Of a stretch of 64,000 nucleotides of DNA, positions 44,281 through 56,159 are shown one piece after another. Every line of letters begins with the position of its first letter. Positions within the stretch are counted from its first letter, which is position 1. A model generated the notes under the pieces. That model made no database searches, was not told where the DNA came from, and saw nothing but the letters and a program-made list of their open reading frames with translations. This stretch comes from Protopterus annectens (taxonomy: Eukaryota > Chordata > Ceratodontiformes > Protopteridae), in NCBI RefSeq assembly GCF_019279795.1, contig NC_056732.1, forward strand, positions 1,076,159,740 to 1,076,223,739. The letters are read 5' to 3'. Both the position numbers and the translations under genes were made by a program.

Positions 44281-45355
44281 TAGGTTCATAGATTCATAGA
44301 TGTGTACTAGGCTAATGGCCCTGGAGCCTTTACAAGCCTAGCCCATAGAAGTGCCCTGGCATTGTACCACCCGACATTAGTTCCCAGTGTCTGTATCAAG
44401 TAAACCCACTGGAGTGATTCCCAGGGTGAACTTTCTATTTCCCATCCACTCATCAGGATTTATGTTGAAGAGGGCCAGTGATTTGCTCTGCTTGACATGT
44501 ATGGCAAGTCTATTCCAGAGCATGGGCAGTCTCTGAGTTATGAACCTGTCCTTCCAGCATGTTCTGTTGATTGTGGTAATGAGGTTGAGGTCTCTGGAGT
44601 GTGTGGTATGGAGGGATTGGGATTTCTTTAAATGCAGCATTTTTAACAGAGCTGGGTCAGACATGGCTTTGTAAGTCAAGCAGAGATCGCCTCTTAGTCA
44701 ACAATACGAGACAGAGAATAGCTGGAGTTTTATGAGTCTGTCCATATATGACATGTTTAAGACCTAGGATCCTCTTCGTGAGATACTTTTGTGGCCTTTC
44801 CAGCTGTTGCATGAGTTTAGTGAGGTACATGCCAAATAGGGCATTATATTTGATGACTGGCCTAATGAGGGAAGAGTAGAGAGAGATGATTACCTCTTTC
44901 TTCCTGGACGCAAAACCCTTGGTAATGGGATGTGCCACACAGAAGGACTTTCTGACCACAGTGGCAATGTGGTGGTTGAAGGAGAGATTGCTGTCAACCC
45001 CATATCCACAGATCTCTTATAACGCCTTCAGTGTTCAGTGGGCTCCCATCAATGTGGTAATTAGTGGGAACTGAGTTTTTCCCATAGGGGATGATGACCC
45101 ATTTTTTGGCATTAAGCTTAAGGCCATGGTTTCAACACCAGTCATTGGTCTCAGTGAGGCCTTTCTGTAGGATGTCTACATCACTTGGGGAGTTAATAAT
45201 GGCTCTCGGCTTGCAGTTGTCTATGAACTTGGTCAGCCATAGTCCCTCTATGTTGGCCTGGACTTCTGAGAAGTAGATGCCAAACAGGAGAGGACCCAGG
45301 ACTGATCCCTGTGGACTCCACTCATGACTGGTCAGCAGTCTGACTTGGAGTCTGA
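44281..45355 (-). pseudogene. CR1/L2-like LINE 3' fragment
   Basis: Minus-strand frames 45365-45132 (QGSVLGPLLFGIYFSEVQAN, the RT palm), 44959-44657 and 44679-44377 (CWKDRFITQRLPMLWNRL) match the copy at 23-25 kb. It ends in the family tail (AGGCTTGTAAAGGC...; repeated TTCATAGA) at about 44281. It is more decayed than that copy; FADD is not readable and several frames change. It is truncated within RT. Confidence 0.8.
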
Positions 45356-46837
45356 GTATAAGCACTCACAAATCACTAAAGAATACACTAACTGACCAGC
45401 CATAATGTAAGATAATGCAAATATTTAATAATGAGAAAAATGATTAAAAATGTAAAACAGTAACTTCAATAAACAAACAGAATACAATCACAAGGAAAAT
45501 GAAATTAATACTGAAGGAAAGAAATTGAACATTTAGAAAAACTCTGACTGATTAGCTATAATTTCCTGCCTAACTGAAGAACACTGTCCCTGATCTAAAC
45601 TAAATATTACAACAGAGCAAAGGCAGGCTTCCAAATCTTGGTGAGTCCTTTGGGTATCTAGTGCTCAGTACAATAACACAACTGTGAACACAACTGAATT
45701 CAACTGAACTATGAACTCAACTGTTCTAACCTGTCTTCAGCAGGTTCTTCTATATACTAGGTTAACTGTCTTAACTGTCACAGTTCTTATTCTCATTTCA
45801 CTCTTTGAAAATCAACAAACAGCTGTTCTTTTAAAGTTCCTTCCTGTCTTTCAGTCTGTGACAGTAAACGCAGAGCATCTGAGCACATTCAGATGATGTC
45901 ATCTATAGATCAGCTGACTCTGAGATAGTCTGCATTTAGAATCTCCTGTGCAAACATATACAGTTAGACATGTAACAGAACACTTTTCAAATTTTTAAAC
46001 ATCCTGTGCAAACAGAGTATTAATCAGTATGTAAAAACGTATTTACAATACCATAGCAAGTCATGCTGGCATATATTACACAGGTTAATCTGAAATTATG
46101 TACAAAACCTCAGTCAGATATGCTAGCACAGATGACATTGTCAAATTTCTTCACAGTGATTTAATATATTGTTTTTCCTTTTGTAATTATTTTTGTCAGT
46201 TGTATTCAAATCTAGTTTTGAAAGTTTCTCTTATTAAGCTCATATGTTTATAGATGTGCTCCAGTTCAAGAACGAGAATATGCTTTCTATAATGGTTTTG
46301 GACATGGTTTGAGAAATGCGTGAGAGAATGAGGTGAGATTGGTGGTGATTGGTTACTTTCTTGCTTCTGGGCTTGAGAGATATGTTGACGAAGAGACCAT
46401 AAAATATGTTTCTTTTTCTTTCTTTTGTTTGTCTTTGTTGTTCTTGTTTTATTTTGTATTACTAGTACTTTGTCCTGATGTTTTGAATTGAAATTGACCA
46501 GTTTGGGAGAAGGAGACAAATTAATTTTACAATGTGCTGGACTAAGCATTTCTCTGGCTAGTAACTGAATGTGTTTTCTTATATCTGAATGCGACTGTTA
46601 AAGCATGAGAAAAGGAGCTTGTAGGTGAAGTTTCCTGCTAGATGGACATTTTATGAGAAAATCTACTTTGATGAAGAGTCAGGACTTGCATGTTGTATTT
46701 CTGTTGTAGCATTAAGGAAGTGAAGTTGTCTTTCTTTAACTTCCTTATTTTTTACAGAAGCCATGTGATGTTCACATTTTAAACATTCTTTGATAAAACA
46801 TTCACAGTAGAAATGCCTATCTTTGGTATATATAACG
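45356..46837. other. No supported feature
   Basis: AT-rich non-coding DNA. The minus-strand frame 46549-46196 is Lys/Asn/His-rich without a family motif. I cannot assign this stretch. Confidence 0.4.
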
Positions 46838-47103
46838 CATAGATCAATGTGTGTGTATGTACCTTTAAGAAGCTATCCAAGGGCTTGCACAAGTATATAA
46901 ATACAGAACATGTGCACGCTAGATGCCATTTTGTAGTAAGCTGTTGAGATGTAAGCATGTATGTGTATAAGGTCTGTCTGTTAACCAGTTTGTTCGCATT
47001 TTAAGATGTTGCTATCCATCCTGGTGTGTTTCTATGTATTAAAGCATCTATATGAAATACCCCGCCTGCTTGTCATCTATGTTAGAGAGAGAGATGAGCA
47101 ACA
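46838..47103 (+). repeat. Gypsy 5' LTR
   Basis: TATA-like TATAAATA at 46896-46903 and ATTAAA at 47038-47043; ends GCAACA. It opens with CATAGATC where the 3' LTR has TGTAGATC. Confidence 0.85.
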
Positions 47104-47118
47104 TGGTGTCAGAAGTGG
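47104..47118 (+). promoter_or_regulatory. Gypsy primer binding site, tRNA-Leu type
   Basis: TGGTGTCAGAAGTGG matches 15 bases complementary to a vertebrate tRNA-Leu(CAA) 3' end, from memory. A near copy (ATGGTGTCAGAAGCGG) lies about 33 bp downstream. Confidence 0.7.
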
Positions 47119-47595
47119 CATGTCTAAAAGGACATGGTGTCAGAAGCGGCATGTCTAAAGGCATGAAGTTAGAGGAGCCATGGCAAAAATGACTTGAGGC
47201 ACTTGTTTGGAACTGATGGAATATAAAAGAGTGAACCATCTCTACAATGTGCATGCTTCACAAAACAGGTCAGAAATTAATTTCAGATACTAAAATTTAC
47301 TCAGCACTATTTCTTATTCACAAAATATGAAACGGGGCATACAGAACATTCTAAATGATATTCACATAAACCGATTTGTACAATACTGATAAAAATATTT
47401 GAATTACTACTGAAAATGTTTGAAATTAAATCTGAATTTCATAAAATTAATAAAATAAAAGGGAAATGACTGCATTTTCACAAAGCATGTATTTTCATAT
47501 TAAGCAAAGATATCCAAGTTACCAGAAGTGTATAAAGTATCTGCATGTTTGTGCAGTATTACAGTAAAGATAATTCACAGAATACAGCTATTACA

Positions 47596-47727
47596 GATTC
47601 ATACTAGGCTAACTGCCCTCATGGACCATTTTGAGCCTAGCCAATTACCCCCTATGAGAATCAAACCCGACACCTTGTGCTGCTAAGGTAAACACCTTAA
47701 CCATTACGCCACCATCCCACCCTCAGA
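47596..47727 (-). repeat. tRNA-derived SINE with a CR1-like LINE tail
   Basis: Minus strand: box A GGCGTAATGGTTAAGG, box B TCGGGTTTGATTCTC, then TTGGCTAGGCTC and AGCCTAGTATGAATCTG. The tail is the same block as the LINE 3' ends at 5600-5665, 23095-23165 and 63600-63685. It sits in the gypsy 5' leader. Confidence 0.8.
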
Positions 47728-47875
47728 GGGTCCTAATACAGAGCATATTTTGCAACGTACAGTGTTTCAAAGAGTTTATTGTGCATTTGAATGTTATTTC
47801 AAGCTCACAGAACAGTTTGTTCATACATAATTACAAGGGCCATATTTTCAGTGTGTTTGTCTATACTTTGTGGGC

Positions 47876-48840
47876 ATGACAGATGAATTTCGAAAACCCA
47901 GTGCACTTGTGTTTGACAGTAATATTGCTGAGAACTGGAGAGTGTTTGAGCAAGAATATGACATTTTTATACAGGCTGCATTTTCTGATAAAGATGACCT
48001 TACAAAGGCATTCATCCTACTTAATTTAGCTGAGTCAGAAGCCACAGAAATGGAATGTTCATTTGTGTATGCGCCTGCTATCTATACGGAGAAATCTATC
48101 ATATTGTTGTACAGGCTGAATCAAGGGAGGACCCAGAGTGCTTAAAATGTAAATTTAGAGAAATATGTAACCCCCAGACAAATGTTACTATGGAAAGGCA
48201 CTTATTTTACACAAGGTATCAAAAGCTTGGTGAAACTCTTGCAGCATATATAACCCAACCTGAGAAATAAAGCTAAAACATGCAGGTTTGGTGATTTATG
48301 GGATGAGTTCATAAAGGACAGACTTGTGTGTGGTATTAAAGATGATGCTGTGACAAAGATTTTGCTTTGTGACAGTGATTTAACTTTGAATAAGGCCATT
48401 GAAATTTGTCAGATATACGAGCTCACAGAAAAACACACAAATATGCTTACAAATGAGAACAGCTCTAGAAGGCACAGCGATAAAGCTCATGTTGATAGTA
48501 TGCAGCACATTATTAAAAGAAACAGGCCCAAGCACATGGCAGCAACTGTAGCTCCTGCAGCAGCACTCACTGGTAAATCCCAGAACTTTCTAGCAAATTC
48601 CAGTTGCAATTCCAATTCCATTCGCACAGCCTCAGTGAAGCATAAGAGTGAGTCGGCAAAGCCAAAGCAAGGTCCCCAACCTGCTCATTGCCTACTGTTG
48701 TAATTGTGGTGGAAGTCATGAATATAAAGGGGAAAATGTTTAGCTTTTGGTCAACAATGCCCCAAATGCAATACATGGAATCATTTCAAAAGGTTTTGTA
48801 AATCAAAAAGCCCACATTCTTTTATTAAATGGGAACATTT
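47876..48840 (+). pseudogene. Gypsy gag
   Basis: ATG 47876. The first frame (to 48145) has FDSNIAENWRVFEQEYDIFI. The second (to 48270) has NPQTNVTMERHLFYTRYQKL. The third (48326-48703) starts at the conserved (D/R)RLVCGIKDDAV block at about 48310. A zinc-finger-like run, QCPKCNTWNHFKRFCK, reads at about 48755-48800. These are the hallmarks of gypsy Gag proteins. At least three frame changes occur. Confidence 0.75.
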
Positions 48841-48889
48841 TAAGAAATGAGTTGGTTGCTCAACTAGAAAGCTGCAACCTACTCTTTAT

Positions 48890-49396
48890 GTGGACAGTGT
48901 GCCATTGCTTCATGAAACAGTTAATGCTGTAGACTTAAGGTCAAAGAATGAAGTATTTTGTACTGCCCGGATAAATGGCAAACCCATACGGCTCAAAGAT
49001 GATACAGGTTCCATGTACAATGTTATATCAGCAATGTGTCATGGTGAAAGGCTTGAACTGGCAAGGTGTGCAAAGTTCGTTGCTTATGGAGGTGAAGAAA
49101 TTCAAACCAAAGGCTCAGTAGTGCTTTCATGTTACTCTGCTGGAAGAAGTTACAACTTATTTTATGTGGTCATGAGACACATCCAATCATTATTAGGGCT
49201 CACAGACAGTTTGAAAATGGGACTGCTTTCATTTAATAAGGAAGTCCATCATGTTAGCTTGAAAGACCACTACTCTAATTTTGCCCGGTACATTTTTTCC
49301 ACTTATGCTGATCTTTTTGAAGACAAACTAGGCAGACTTCCAGTTGTGTACTCTATGAAGTTAGAACAGTTATCAGGCCAGCACGAGAAGTTCTAA
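48890..49396 (+). pseudogene. Gypsy protease
   Basis: ARINGKPIRLKDDTGSMYNV carries the aspartic protease Asp-Thr-Gly at about 49000. It is followed by the flap and the LLGL block (SLLGLTDSLKMGLL). The frame is open for 168 codons, then breaks before RT. Confidence 0.75.
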
Positions 49397-49399
49397 TAG

Positions 49400-50003
49400 C
49401 CATGCAGGATAGAGTCAAAGCTGAGTCAGATAAAATGGGGCAACAAGGTGTGATTTGTCCAGTTGAAACTCCAACTGAATGGGTATCTTCCATGGTGGTA
49501 GCTCATAACAAAAGCTCAGATGTCATCAGAATATGTATTGATCCATGAGATTTGAACAATTGGATGATGAGGTAAAAATACCTCATCATCCAATGTGCAC
49601 AGTCAAAGAAGTCACAACCTTGATGCCAAATGCCACTATTTTTTCTGTCTTAGATGGAAAGTGTTCATTTTGGCAAATTCAGCTTGACAAGAAATCCTCA
49701 TTGCTCACTACTTTCAGTATTCCATTTGGTAGGTACAGATTTTTGAGAATGCCATTTGGGATAAGTTCTGCAAGTGAAGTATTTCAACGTGTAATGAAGG
49801 AAATTTTTTCTGTGTATCCTTGTGCTATTATAGTATACGACATACTAGCAGGAAGCCATGGTGAAGCAGAGCATGACAGAAACCTCAGAAAAGTTCTAGA
49901 AAGGGCACGTCAAGTGAATCGTAAGATCAATCTACAGAAATGCAAATTTAGGCTACAAGAAGTTACTTATGTTGGTCATTTATTTACCAGTAAAGGCCTA
50001 TGA
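49400..50003 (+). pseudogene. Gypsy reverse transcriptase
   Basis: The frame from about 49545 has FSVLDGKCSFWQIQLD, PFGRYRFLRMPFG and SASEVFQRVM. The catalytic box is damaged: YDILAGS stands where Y/F-x-D-D is expected. The KCKFR...YVGHL thumb block follows and the frame ends at 50003. Upstream, about 49440-49545 covers the fingers in another frame with a TGA. Loss of the second catalytic Asp would make it inactive. Confidence 0.8.
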
Positions 50004-50483
50004 CCAGACCCTTCAAAGCAAACAGCCATTCTCAAGATGCCAGCTCCAGACAATGTTCAAGCCCTGCAATGTTTTCTTGGCATGGTCAACTACCTAGGCA
50101 CGTTCATTTCAGTCTCAAGCCAACTATCAGGACCACTCAGAAAACTGACATGTAAAGCTGTATCCTGGCCTTGGTTAGAGCAGCAACAAAGAGCATTTGA
50201 AATTCTGAAACAGAGAATTGCTAGTCCACCAACTCTCAGATACTATGATATTCACAAGCCAGTTACACTTTCCTGTGATGTTTCGAAATTTGGTATTGGT
50301 GCAGTCATTCTACAAGGGGATCAACATGTTGCCTATGTATCGAGAGCTCTTACCCAAACTGAAATACAGTATGCCCAGATAAAGAAAGAGCTTTTGGCAA
50401 CTGTGTTTGCATGTTCAAAGTTCCATGATTATGTTTATGATAGACTTATCCAGATTGAAACAGACCACCAACCTCTATCTTGA
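50004..50483 (+). pseudogene. Gypsy RNase H
   Basis: LQCFLGMVNYLGTFI (connection), then LSCDVSKFGIGAVILQ (Asp), QIKKELLATVFA (Glu) and IETDHQPL (Asp). It ends at a TGA at 50481. Confidence 0.8.
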
Positions 50484-51660
50484 GAAAACCTATGTATTTA
50501 GCTCCAGCCTGACAGCAATGTATGATGCTGAGACTGCAAAAGTATAATTTCAATCTTGTCTACAAGAAAGGCAAACTTCTTTATCTTGCTGATACATTGT
50601 CCAGATCACTCAGAAATAGCACAGAACAGCATGAGAGTGAGAACCTTGATTTTGAAGTCATGGAAGTGAGAAATTTTTCTCCACACTTCTTGATGAGTTG
50701 AGAGATCACACGGCTACAGATCCAGTTTTACAAAGGCTCAACCACTTTATCAATCAAGGATGACTGTCAAAGCAATCTAGTTTACCTCAAGAAGTGCAAC
50801 CTTATTTTCCATACAGAAATGAGATTTTGTCTGACAAAAGGATCATTATGAAAGTCCCAAAAGTAATTGTTCCAAAATCCTTGCAACATGAGTACATTAC
50901 TATCTGTTATTGTGGTCACCCGGGAGTCAATTCTATGAAAAGAAGGTCGAGAAGGCTAATATTTTGGTCTTCTATTTCACAAGATATTGATAGAGCACTT
51001 TTATCTTATTCCATGCGTAATAGTAATAAGCCATATCAACAGAAGGAACCACTTCAGCTAAACCAGATTCAGGAACTACCTTGGTCAATAGTAGCCACAG
51101 ATATCTTCAAGTGGAATGGCCAAAATTATTTGGTGTTAGTAGACTCACTCCAATTGTTTCGAGATTGACCTACTTCCTAACCTAACATCTAGTGCTGTCA
51201 TTACTAAGATGAAGCTTCATTTTGCAGTGGACAGTAGTCCACAGAAAGTTATTTCTGACAATGGCACTCAGTTTACAAGCCAGCAGTTCAAAAGTTGTGC
51301 TGAAGAATGGGACTTTACTCATGTTACAAGTAGCCCTGAGTACCTGCAGTCAAATGGTTTGAAAGAATGTGGAGTTTAAAGTGCAAAACAGTTACTAGAG
51401 AAGTCAAAATGAGATAATAGTGATGTTTTCCTGAATCTCTTGAATCTCAGAAATGGTCCTCATGATGAACATTTTGGTTCATCTGCTCAGAGACCTTTGT
51501 CGAGAAAAAACAGAACCACATTACCATTCAGTAGTCAATTGTTGGTTCCATGTGTCAAGAACAACAGGTCAGTGAAAACCAGTCTGTTGAAGAAACGCTT
51601 AACCCAGAAGAACCCAGAAGTTCTACTTTGATAAAACCAGCAAACTGCTCATTCCATTAC
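50484..51660 (+). pseudogene. Gypsy integrase
   Basis: Frame 50794-51168 includes HPGVNSMKRR (the zinc region; its later Cys residues are not readable) and VATDIFKWNG (first Asp). The second Asp, VISDNGTQFTS, lies at about 51255. The Glu (NGLKECG) is at about 51355-51370. The C-terminal part to about 51850 (RTQTSKGYDRIGVVK) is fragmentary. Several stops separate these. Confidence 0.7.
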
Positions 51661-52133
51661 GAGAAGGAGAAGTGTAAGGACGCAAACATCCAAAGGTTAT
51701 GATCGGATTGGTGTCGTGAAGAATATTTGCCCAGAGTTGAGATCATACATTGTAGAATCACTAGGAGCAGAGTTTAGGTGGAATTGGAAGCATTTGAGAC
51801 CAGTGTCTGAGCCTGTACCAAAGCACATAGCCTGTGAGAAAGACGATCTCAGATTGAGTTGTCCAGTGTTCTAATTTCAGAGGAAGTTCCAGAGGACATT
51901 CCCATTCCTATGACGAATCCAGAAGTTCCTGATACAAGTTCTGGACCAAAGACTGTCCCTGTTGCTTAATTTGGTCCAGACTGTTATGTTACAAGATATG
52001 GTTGCAACTCTAAACCCTATAACAGATATGAAGCAACTTGGACAGGAGCATTGTTTTGTTTCTAATGTCTATAGTAGTGCATGTCTAACTCTAATATTAT
52101 TTTTACAAAGGGCAATATTTTTAAGATGGAGGA
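51661..52133 (+). other. Gypsy 3' region and purine tract
   Basis: Remains of the integrase C-terminus, then non-coding DNA. AAGATGGAGGA (52123-52133) immediately precedes the 3' LTR and would be the polypurine tract. Confidence 0.5.
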
Positions 52134-52418
52134 TGTAGATCAATGTGTGTGCATATGTTCCTTTAAGAAGCTATCCAAGGGCTTGTACAAGTGTATAAAT
52201 ACTGAGCACATGAAAGCTAGACTGCCATTTTGTAGTAAGCTGTTGAGATGTAAGCAAGTATGTATGTAAGGTTTGTCTGTTAGCCAGTTTGTTCATATTT
52301 TATGATGCTGCTATCCATCCTGATGTATTTCTATGTATTAAAGAATTTAAATGAAATACCCTACCTGCTTGTCATCTATGTTAGAGAGAGAGAGAGAGAG
52401 AGAGAGAAATGAGTGACA
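52134..52418 (+). repeat. Gypsy 3' LTR
   Basis: TGTAGATCAATG to GAGTGACA. It carries an expanded (GA)n tract near its end (52383-52408) compared with the 5' LTR. Confidence 0.85.
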
Positions 52419-54117
52419 TCATGTATTTCAGTAAACAGGGCTGAAATATTTTAAAATATTAAACTGTTTTAATTTTATTGTCTGCAGCAGGACAGCATTG
52501 GGGCACACAACTTAATCCTTACGTAACAACAGGTGATAGTAACAGCTGTGACAAGATACAGAATACACTGGGCTGACCATTTGCTGTTTCATTTACAGAC
52601 TTGTGGCTTACAATCTTACACATAGTATCTGAAGGAAGCAAAAGTAAATATCTCAATATATTTTTCACTAGATTCCCCAAGCTCAAAGAACCATAAAGAA
52701 GTACAATATTGAAAATAAAGAATAGGAAAAGTAATAAAAGTTCTAATGGTGCAATATTGAAAATAAGGAAAAATACATATTAGACTTGGCATAATTTTAA
52801 CAGGATACATAAAGGAAACTATACTAACCTTTTGAGTTATATGCAGAAGCAGAAGTAAGCATCCTATTAAATAAATACAGTTCTATTGCTAGTGAAGTAT
52901 TCATAGAAGTTCATTAGCTACAAGCTCTTATTTATAGGAGTAACCCCAGTGCACTGTCTGGTTAAAGGACTTGCTCAGAATTAAAACTTAAAAGTGTAAA
53001 CTCTTAGAACCAATTGTTCTCTAGGGTTTGACTGCAGATCAAAAAGTGAGAGTCACTCTGCAGGGGTCATTATCTATCCCTAGATTTTATAATGCCAGCC
53101 ATGTCAACAAGAGTGTACCTCCAAATATGTGCAAATTCTAGTTACAGTGAAAATTAAACGTGTCAAAATCACTGGCGATACCATAAAGTTAGTAAATTCG
53201 AGTTGCTCAATTTGTGAAATATTCAGTAATATAATAAAGGGCAGTGCATTAATAATAATTACTGGTTTCTCTAGATTTCTTATGACTCATTTCCTTTTCT
53301 ATACTTTTTGAAGGAATTAGACCATTACAAGTGCAGATAAACATATGAGATGTATATGTGTGTATGTGTGCATATGAGTGTATGTATTGAACTCATTTGA
53401 TTCTGAAAATATAATTGCAAATACATTTTATATCTATGTATACATAGCACACTGGTATTTATACAATGACATTCAGTTATATAGTGCTTGTGTAAGATTT
53501 TGCATTGTTTCTACATTGTAAAAATGTATACGAGAACAAATACTAGTTTTTTATATTAATTGGGAAGTTTAATGTTTTGTGTAGAGATGCAGAATATAAC
53601 AAAATACAATGAAGAATTAATACAGCTCTTTAGTCACAGTTGTACTAACATGCACTTCTGCTATCTTGTATTTGCTGAAAAATAACTTGAGTTTTGTAGT
53701 GAATCAGTGAAAGCAAACTTTATGTGTTCTGTTTTTGAATTTCTCTCTTTTTAACAGACACATTCTCTTTATTCTCTCCAGTTTCCCTTTGTAGATGTGT
53801 TATTTAGAGAGTTATAGTATAGATCTTTGATATAAGCAGGTTATGAAATGGGCTTCCCTTCATACGATGTCATACTCCTGATATTCTCCAGGTAGATTAT
53901 TACGTAAGTCTACATTACTTTATAGTTAACTTTAAAGCTTTTAAACACACACACAATATATGGAAAAATATCCTTTGCACATATTCAATAACAATGTTGA
54001 TCCTGAGTGTTATGTTCTTCCAACTGAGTGCCTTTAAGTGAGATTTATTGGTTATATTGGTATTTTATTTGGGGGCTGTTTGGAAATACATGACATTTGT
54101 GACAATGTATCTATTTC
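52419..54117. other. AT-rich sequence, no feature recognised
   Basis: No open frame or repeat with family resemblance. Short TATATGTGTG stretches lie near 53350. Confidence 0.5.
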
Positions 54118-54119
54118 TA

Positions 54120-54213
<94 letters not shown>
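54118..54213. repeat. (GT)n(AT)n microsatellite
   Basis: About 30 bp of GT followed by about 60 bp of AT. Confidence 0.95.
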
Positions 54214-54218
<5 letters not shown>

Positions 54219-54308
54219 CTACAAAACTGTCAGAACACTATTGAAGAATAAAAGAACATATAAAATAGAACTTCAAAAACGAACAAAATGGCAATGGAGC
54301 CTGTAATA

Positions 54309-54345
54309 AGCTTTCGTCTTTTATTAGTATCAAAGACTTCTTCAG
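54309..54345 (-). ncRNA. Hammerhead-like motif, minus-strand copy
   Basis: The minus strand reads CTGAAGA, a short stem region (AGTCTTT ... AAAGAC), then GAAA. These are the conserved blocks CUGANGA and GAAA in hammerhead order. An extra A next to the stem makes the fit imperfect. Confidence 0.45.
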
Positions 54346-54546
54346 AAAATGAAAAAATGCGAAAACCTCATATATATAACAAAAAGCTACAAGTGGGTGG
54401 TCTTAAAATGTAATAACCAGTGATCAACAGACATGTAAAAATGAAATGCAATCAATGAATGGTGACAGTGCAAACAATGACATAATGAGTAATGTAGGCT
54501 GTCAATCAATAAAATTGGCATAAAGAGTCAGTATGAAAGGAAAACT

Positions 54547-54783
54547 CTAACGAAACCACCTAAGAGCATACTTGATATTTATATTTTCATTAATGCCTGG
54601 AGGGGCATCTGCACTGAGTCTCAACTGCCAAAGTAGTTCTTTATACTCTAATAGTGTATTAACATCACCAAAAAAGTTATTGACATGTTGTAAAACAAAG
54701 AATTTTAAACCAACAAAACCCTGACAACTGTTTTTTATGTGGGTAAAACCAGTAGGAAACTGTCCTCTAGGATCAGGGAACAT
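54547..54783 (-). pseudogene. GIY-YIG endonuclease C-terminus (Penelope-like)
   Basis: Minus-strand frame. From about 54725 down it reads GLKFFVLQHV, then LLEYKELLWQLRLSADAPPG and INEN, resembling the end of the GIY-YIG domain of Penelope-like proteins (E..W...L..L.P.G.NE). The first ~19 codons belong to the opposite-strand piece. Confidence 0.6.
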
Positions 54784-54870
54784 TTAGCTGCTGTTAGAAA
54801 TAGAGACCCGAGAAATGCTTTAGCTAATCATAGTGTGCGCTTAGGTGGTTTTGTTAGAGTTTTCCTTTCA
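54731..54870 (+). pseudogene. GIY-YIG endonuclease core fragment (Penelope-like)
   Basis: FYVGKTSRKLSSRIREHLAA and NALANHSV: the YIG(K)T block and the R..EH helix of the GIY-YIG fold. It then runs straight into the 3' untranslated sequence, lacking the part seen on the other strand. Confidence 0.6.
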
Positions 54871-55058
54871 TACTAACTCTTTATGCTAATTTTATTGATT
54901 GACAGTCTACATTACTCAATATGTCATTGTTAGCACTGTCACCATTCTTTGATTGCATTTCATTTTTACATGTCTGTTGATCACTGGTTATTACATTTTA
55001 AGGCCACCCACTTGTAGCCTTTTGTTATATATATGAGGTTTTCACATTTGTTCATTGT

Positions 55059-55092
55059 CTGAAGAAGTCTTTGATACTAATAAAAGACAAAA
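55059..55092 (+). ncRNA. Hammerhead-like motif, plus-strand copy (degenerate)
   Basis: Same string as at 54345-54309 but GACAAAA instead of GACGAAA, so one core base is changed. Probably inactive. Confidence 0.35.
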
Positions 55093-55141
55093 GCTTATTA
55101 CAAGCTCCATTGCCGTTTTGTTCATTTTTGAAGTTCTATTA

Positions 55142-55142
<1 letters not shown>

Positions 55143-55198
<56 letters not shown>
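55143..55198. repeat. (TA)n microsatellite at the Penelope 3' end
   Basis: About 50 bp of alternating TA directly after the element end. Confidence 0.95.
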
Positions 55199-55203
<5 letters not shown>

Positions 55204-56159
55204 TGTGAATGTGTCTGGTATGTGTATACAGTATATGAACATACAAGCATTATATGATAAACATTTATAACCTCTTTCCTTGGATTGGATGGAGTTCCAA
55301 TATTGAAATAGTTACACTTGTATTAATGTGTGCTTCAAGATGAACTCTGAATTTATTATACTTTATTCTTATTAATAGTATATTGTAAACTAAGGAGTAA
55401 TGAAATTTGAATTTATCAAATCCTACCAAAGAATTAGTCTCAGAATTAAGTTGTGCATATGAAAAAATAACTCTCTGGTATATTAAAACAAGGCTTATAT
55501 CATATGATATATTTATTTATCTGTAGTTTGTTAATTTGATTATTTCACACATAACATTTTATGTGTGAAGAGAAACTGACCATTAATGCAATTTTATTAG
55601 ATATTCTAGCAGCTCTTTAAAAGTATGCAAAGTTAGAGATAATCAATTATGTGTTAATTTGTTAGCATTACAGTTTATGGCTTGTTATCTTTATTTCTGT
55701 CTCAATCAGATCAGTTATAGTTACTTTAAGTCTTCACCTAATAAACACTAGATATTATTTTGTACAATCAACACACTACATACTAAATTCACTTTTTATT
55801 GAATATAAGTATTTCTTGATTATCATTAAGAACAAGTAATCTGATTACTGTAGTATTTCTGAAATCATTATTTTTATTTTTATTTCTGTTTTACTTAATT
55901 ATATGCTTGTTAGAGCTTATCCTGGGTTAAATATGAAGAGGAATGGATATTACTATAAATAATAATTTATATTTTGTTTAGTTAGAAATACAATATTATC
56001 ATGTAAACTTTTAAAGTATAATCATCTGTTTTAGAGAAAACATCTAGAATAATGAAAATAGAAATGGCAACTTTCCTGATGTTATTCTTTTATCTACATA
56101 TATTATATACATGTATATAGCTGAATATTGTTTCTTTAGTTATTTCAAAATATATAACT
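55199..56159. other. AT-rich sequence, no feature recognised
   Basis: No coding frame or repeat I can name. Confidence 0.5.

Larger units (their letters stand above)
46838..52418 (+). mobile_element. Ty3/gypsy LTR retrotransposon, full length, decayed
   Basis: Two LTRs of about 266-285 bp (46838-47103 and 52134-52418) share most of their sequence, including GCTATCCAAGGGCTTG and ATACCC(C/T)(G/A)CCTGCTTGTC. Between them are a tRNA-Leu-type primer site, gag, protease, RT, RNase H and integrase in Ty3/gypsy order, and a purine tract. Integrase follows RNase H and no env is seen. Frames are interrupted about ten times. A SINE lies in the 5' leader (47596-47727). No target duplication is evident, and the first two LTR bases are CA rather than TG. 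Confidence 0.88.
54265..55142. mobile_element. Penelope-like retroelement ends in inverted orientation
   Basis: 54265 to about 54565 is the reverse complement of about 54840 to 55142 (shared 3' end, TTTTGAAGTTCTAT). The two differ by point changes. The centre holds two different pieces of one GIY-YIG domain: plus strand from about 54731 (FYVGKTSRKLSSRIREHL) and minus strand from about 54725 (LKFFVLQHV ... LLWQLRLSADAPPGINEN). The order suggests a 5'-truncated insertion with an inverted partner, an arrangement often reported for Penelope-like elements. (AT)n tracts flank both outer ends. Confidence 0.75.

Noticed and set aside
46196..46549. Minus-strand 117-codon frame with a basic KKKK stretch
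   Set aside because: No family motif, skewed composition, and no supporting context.
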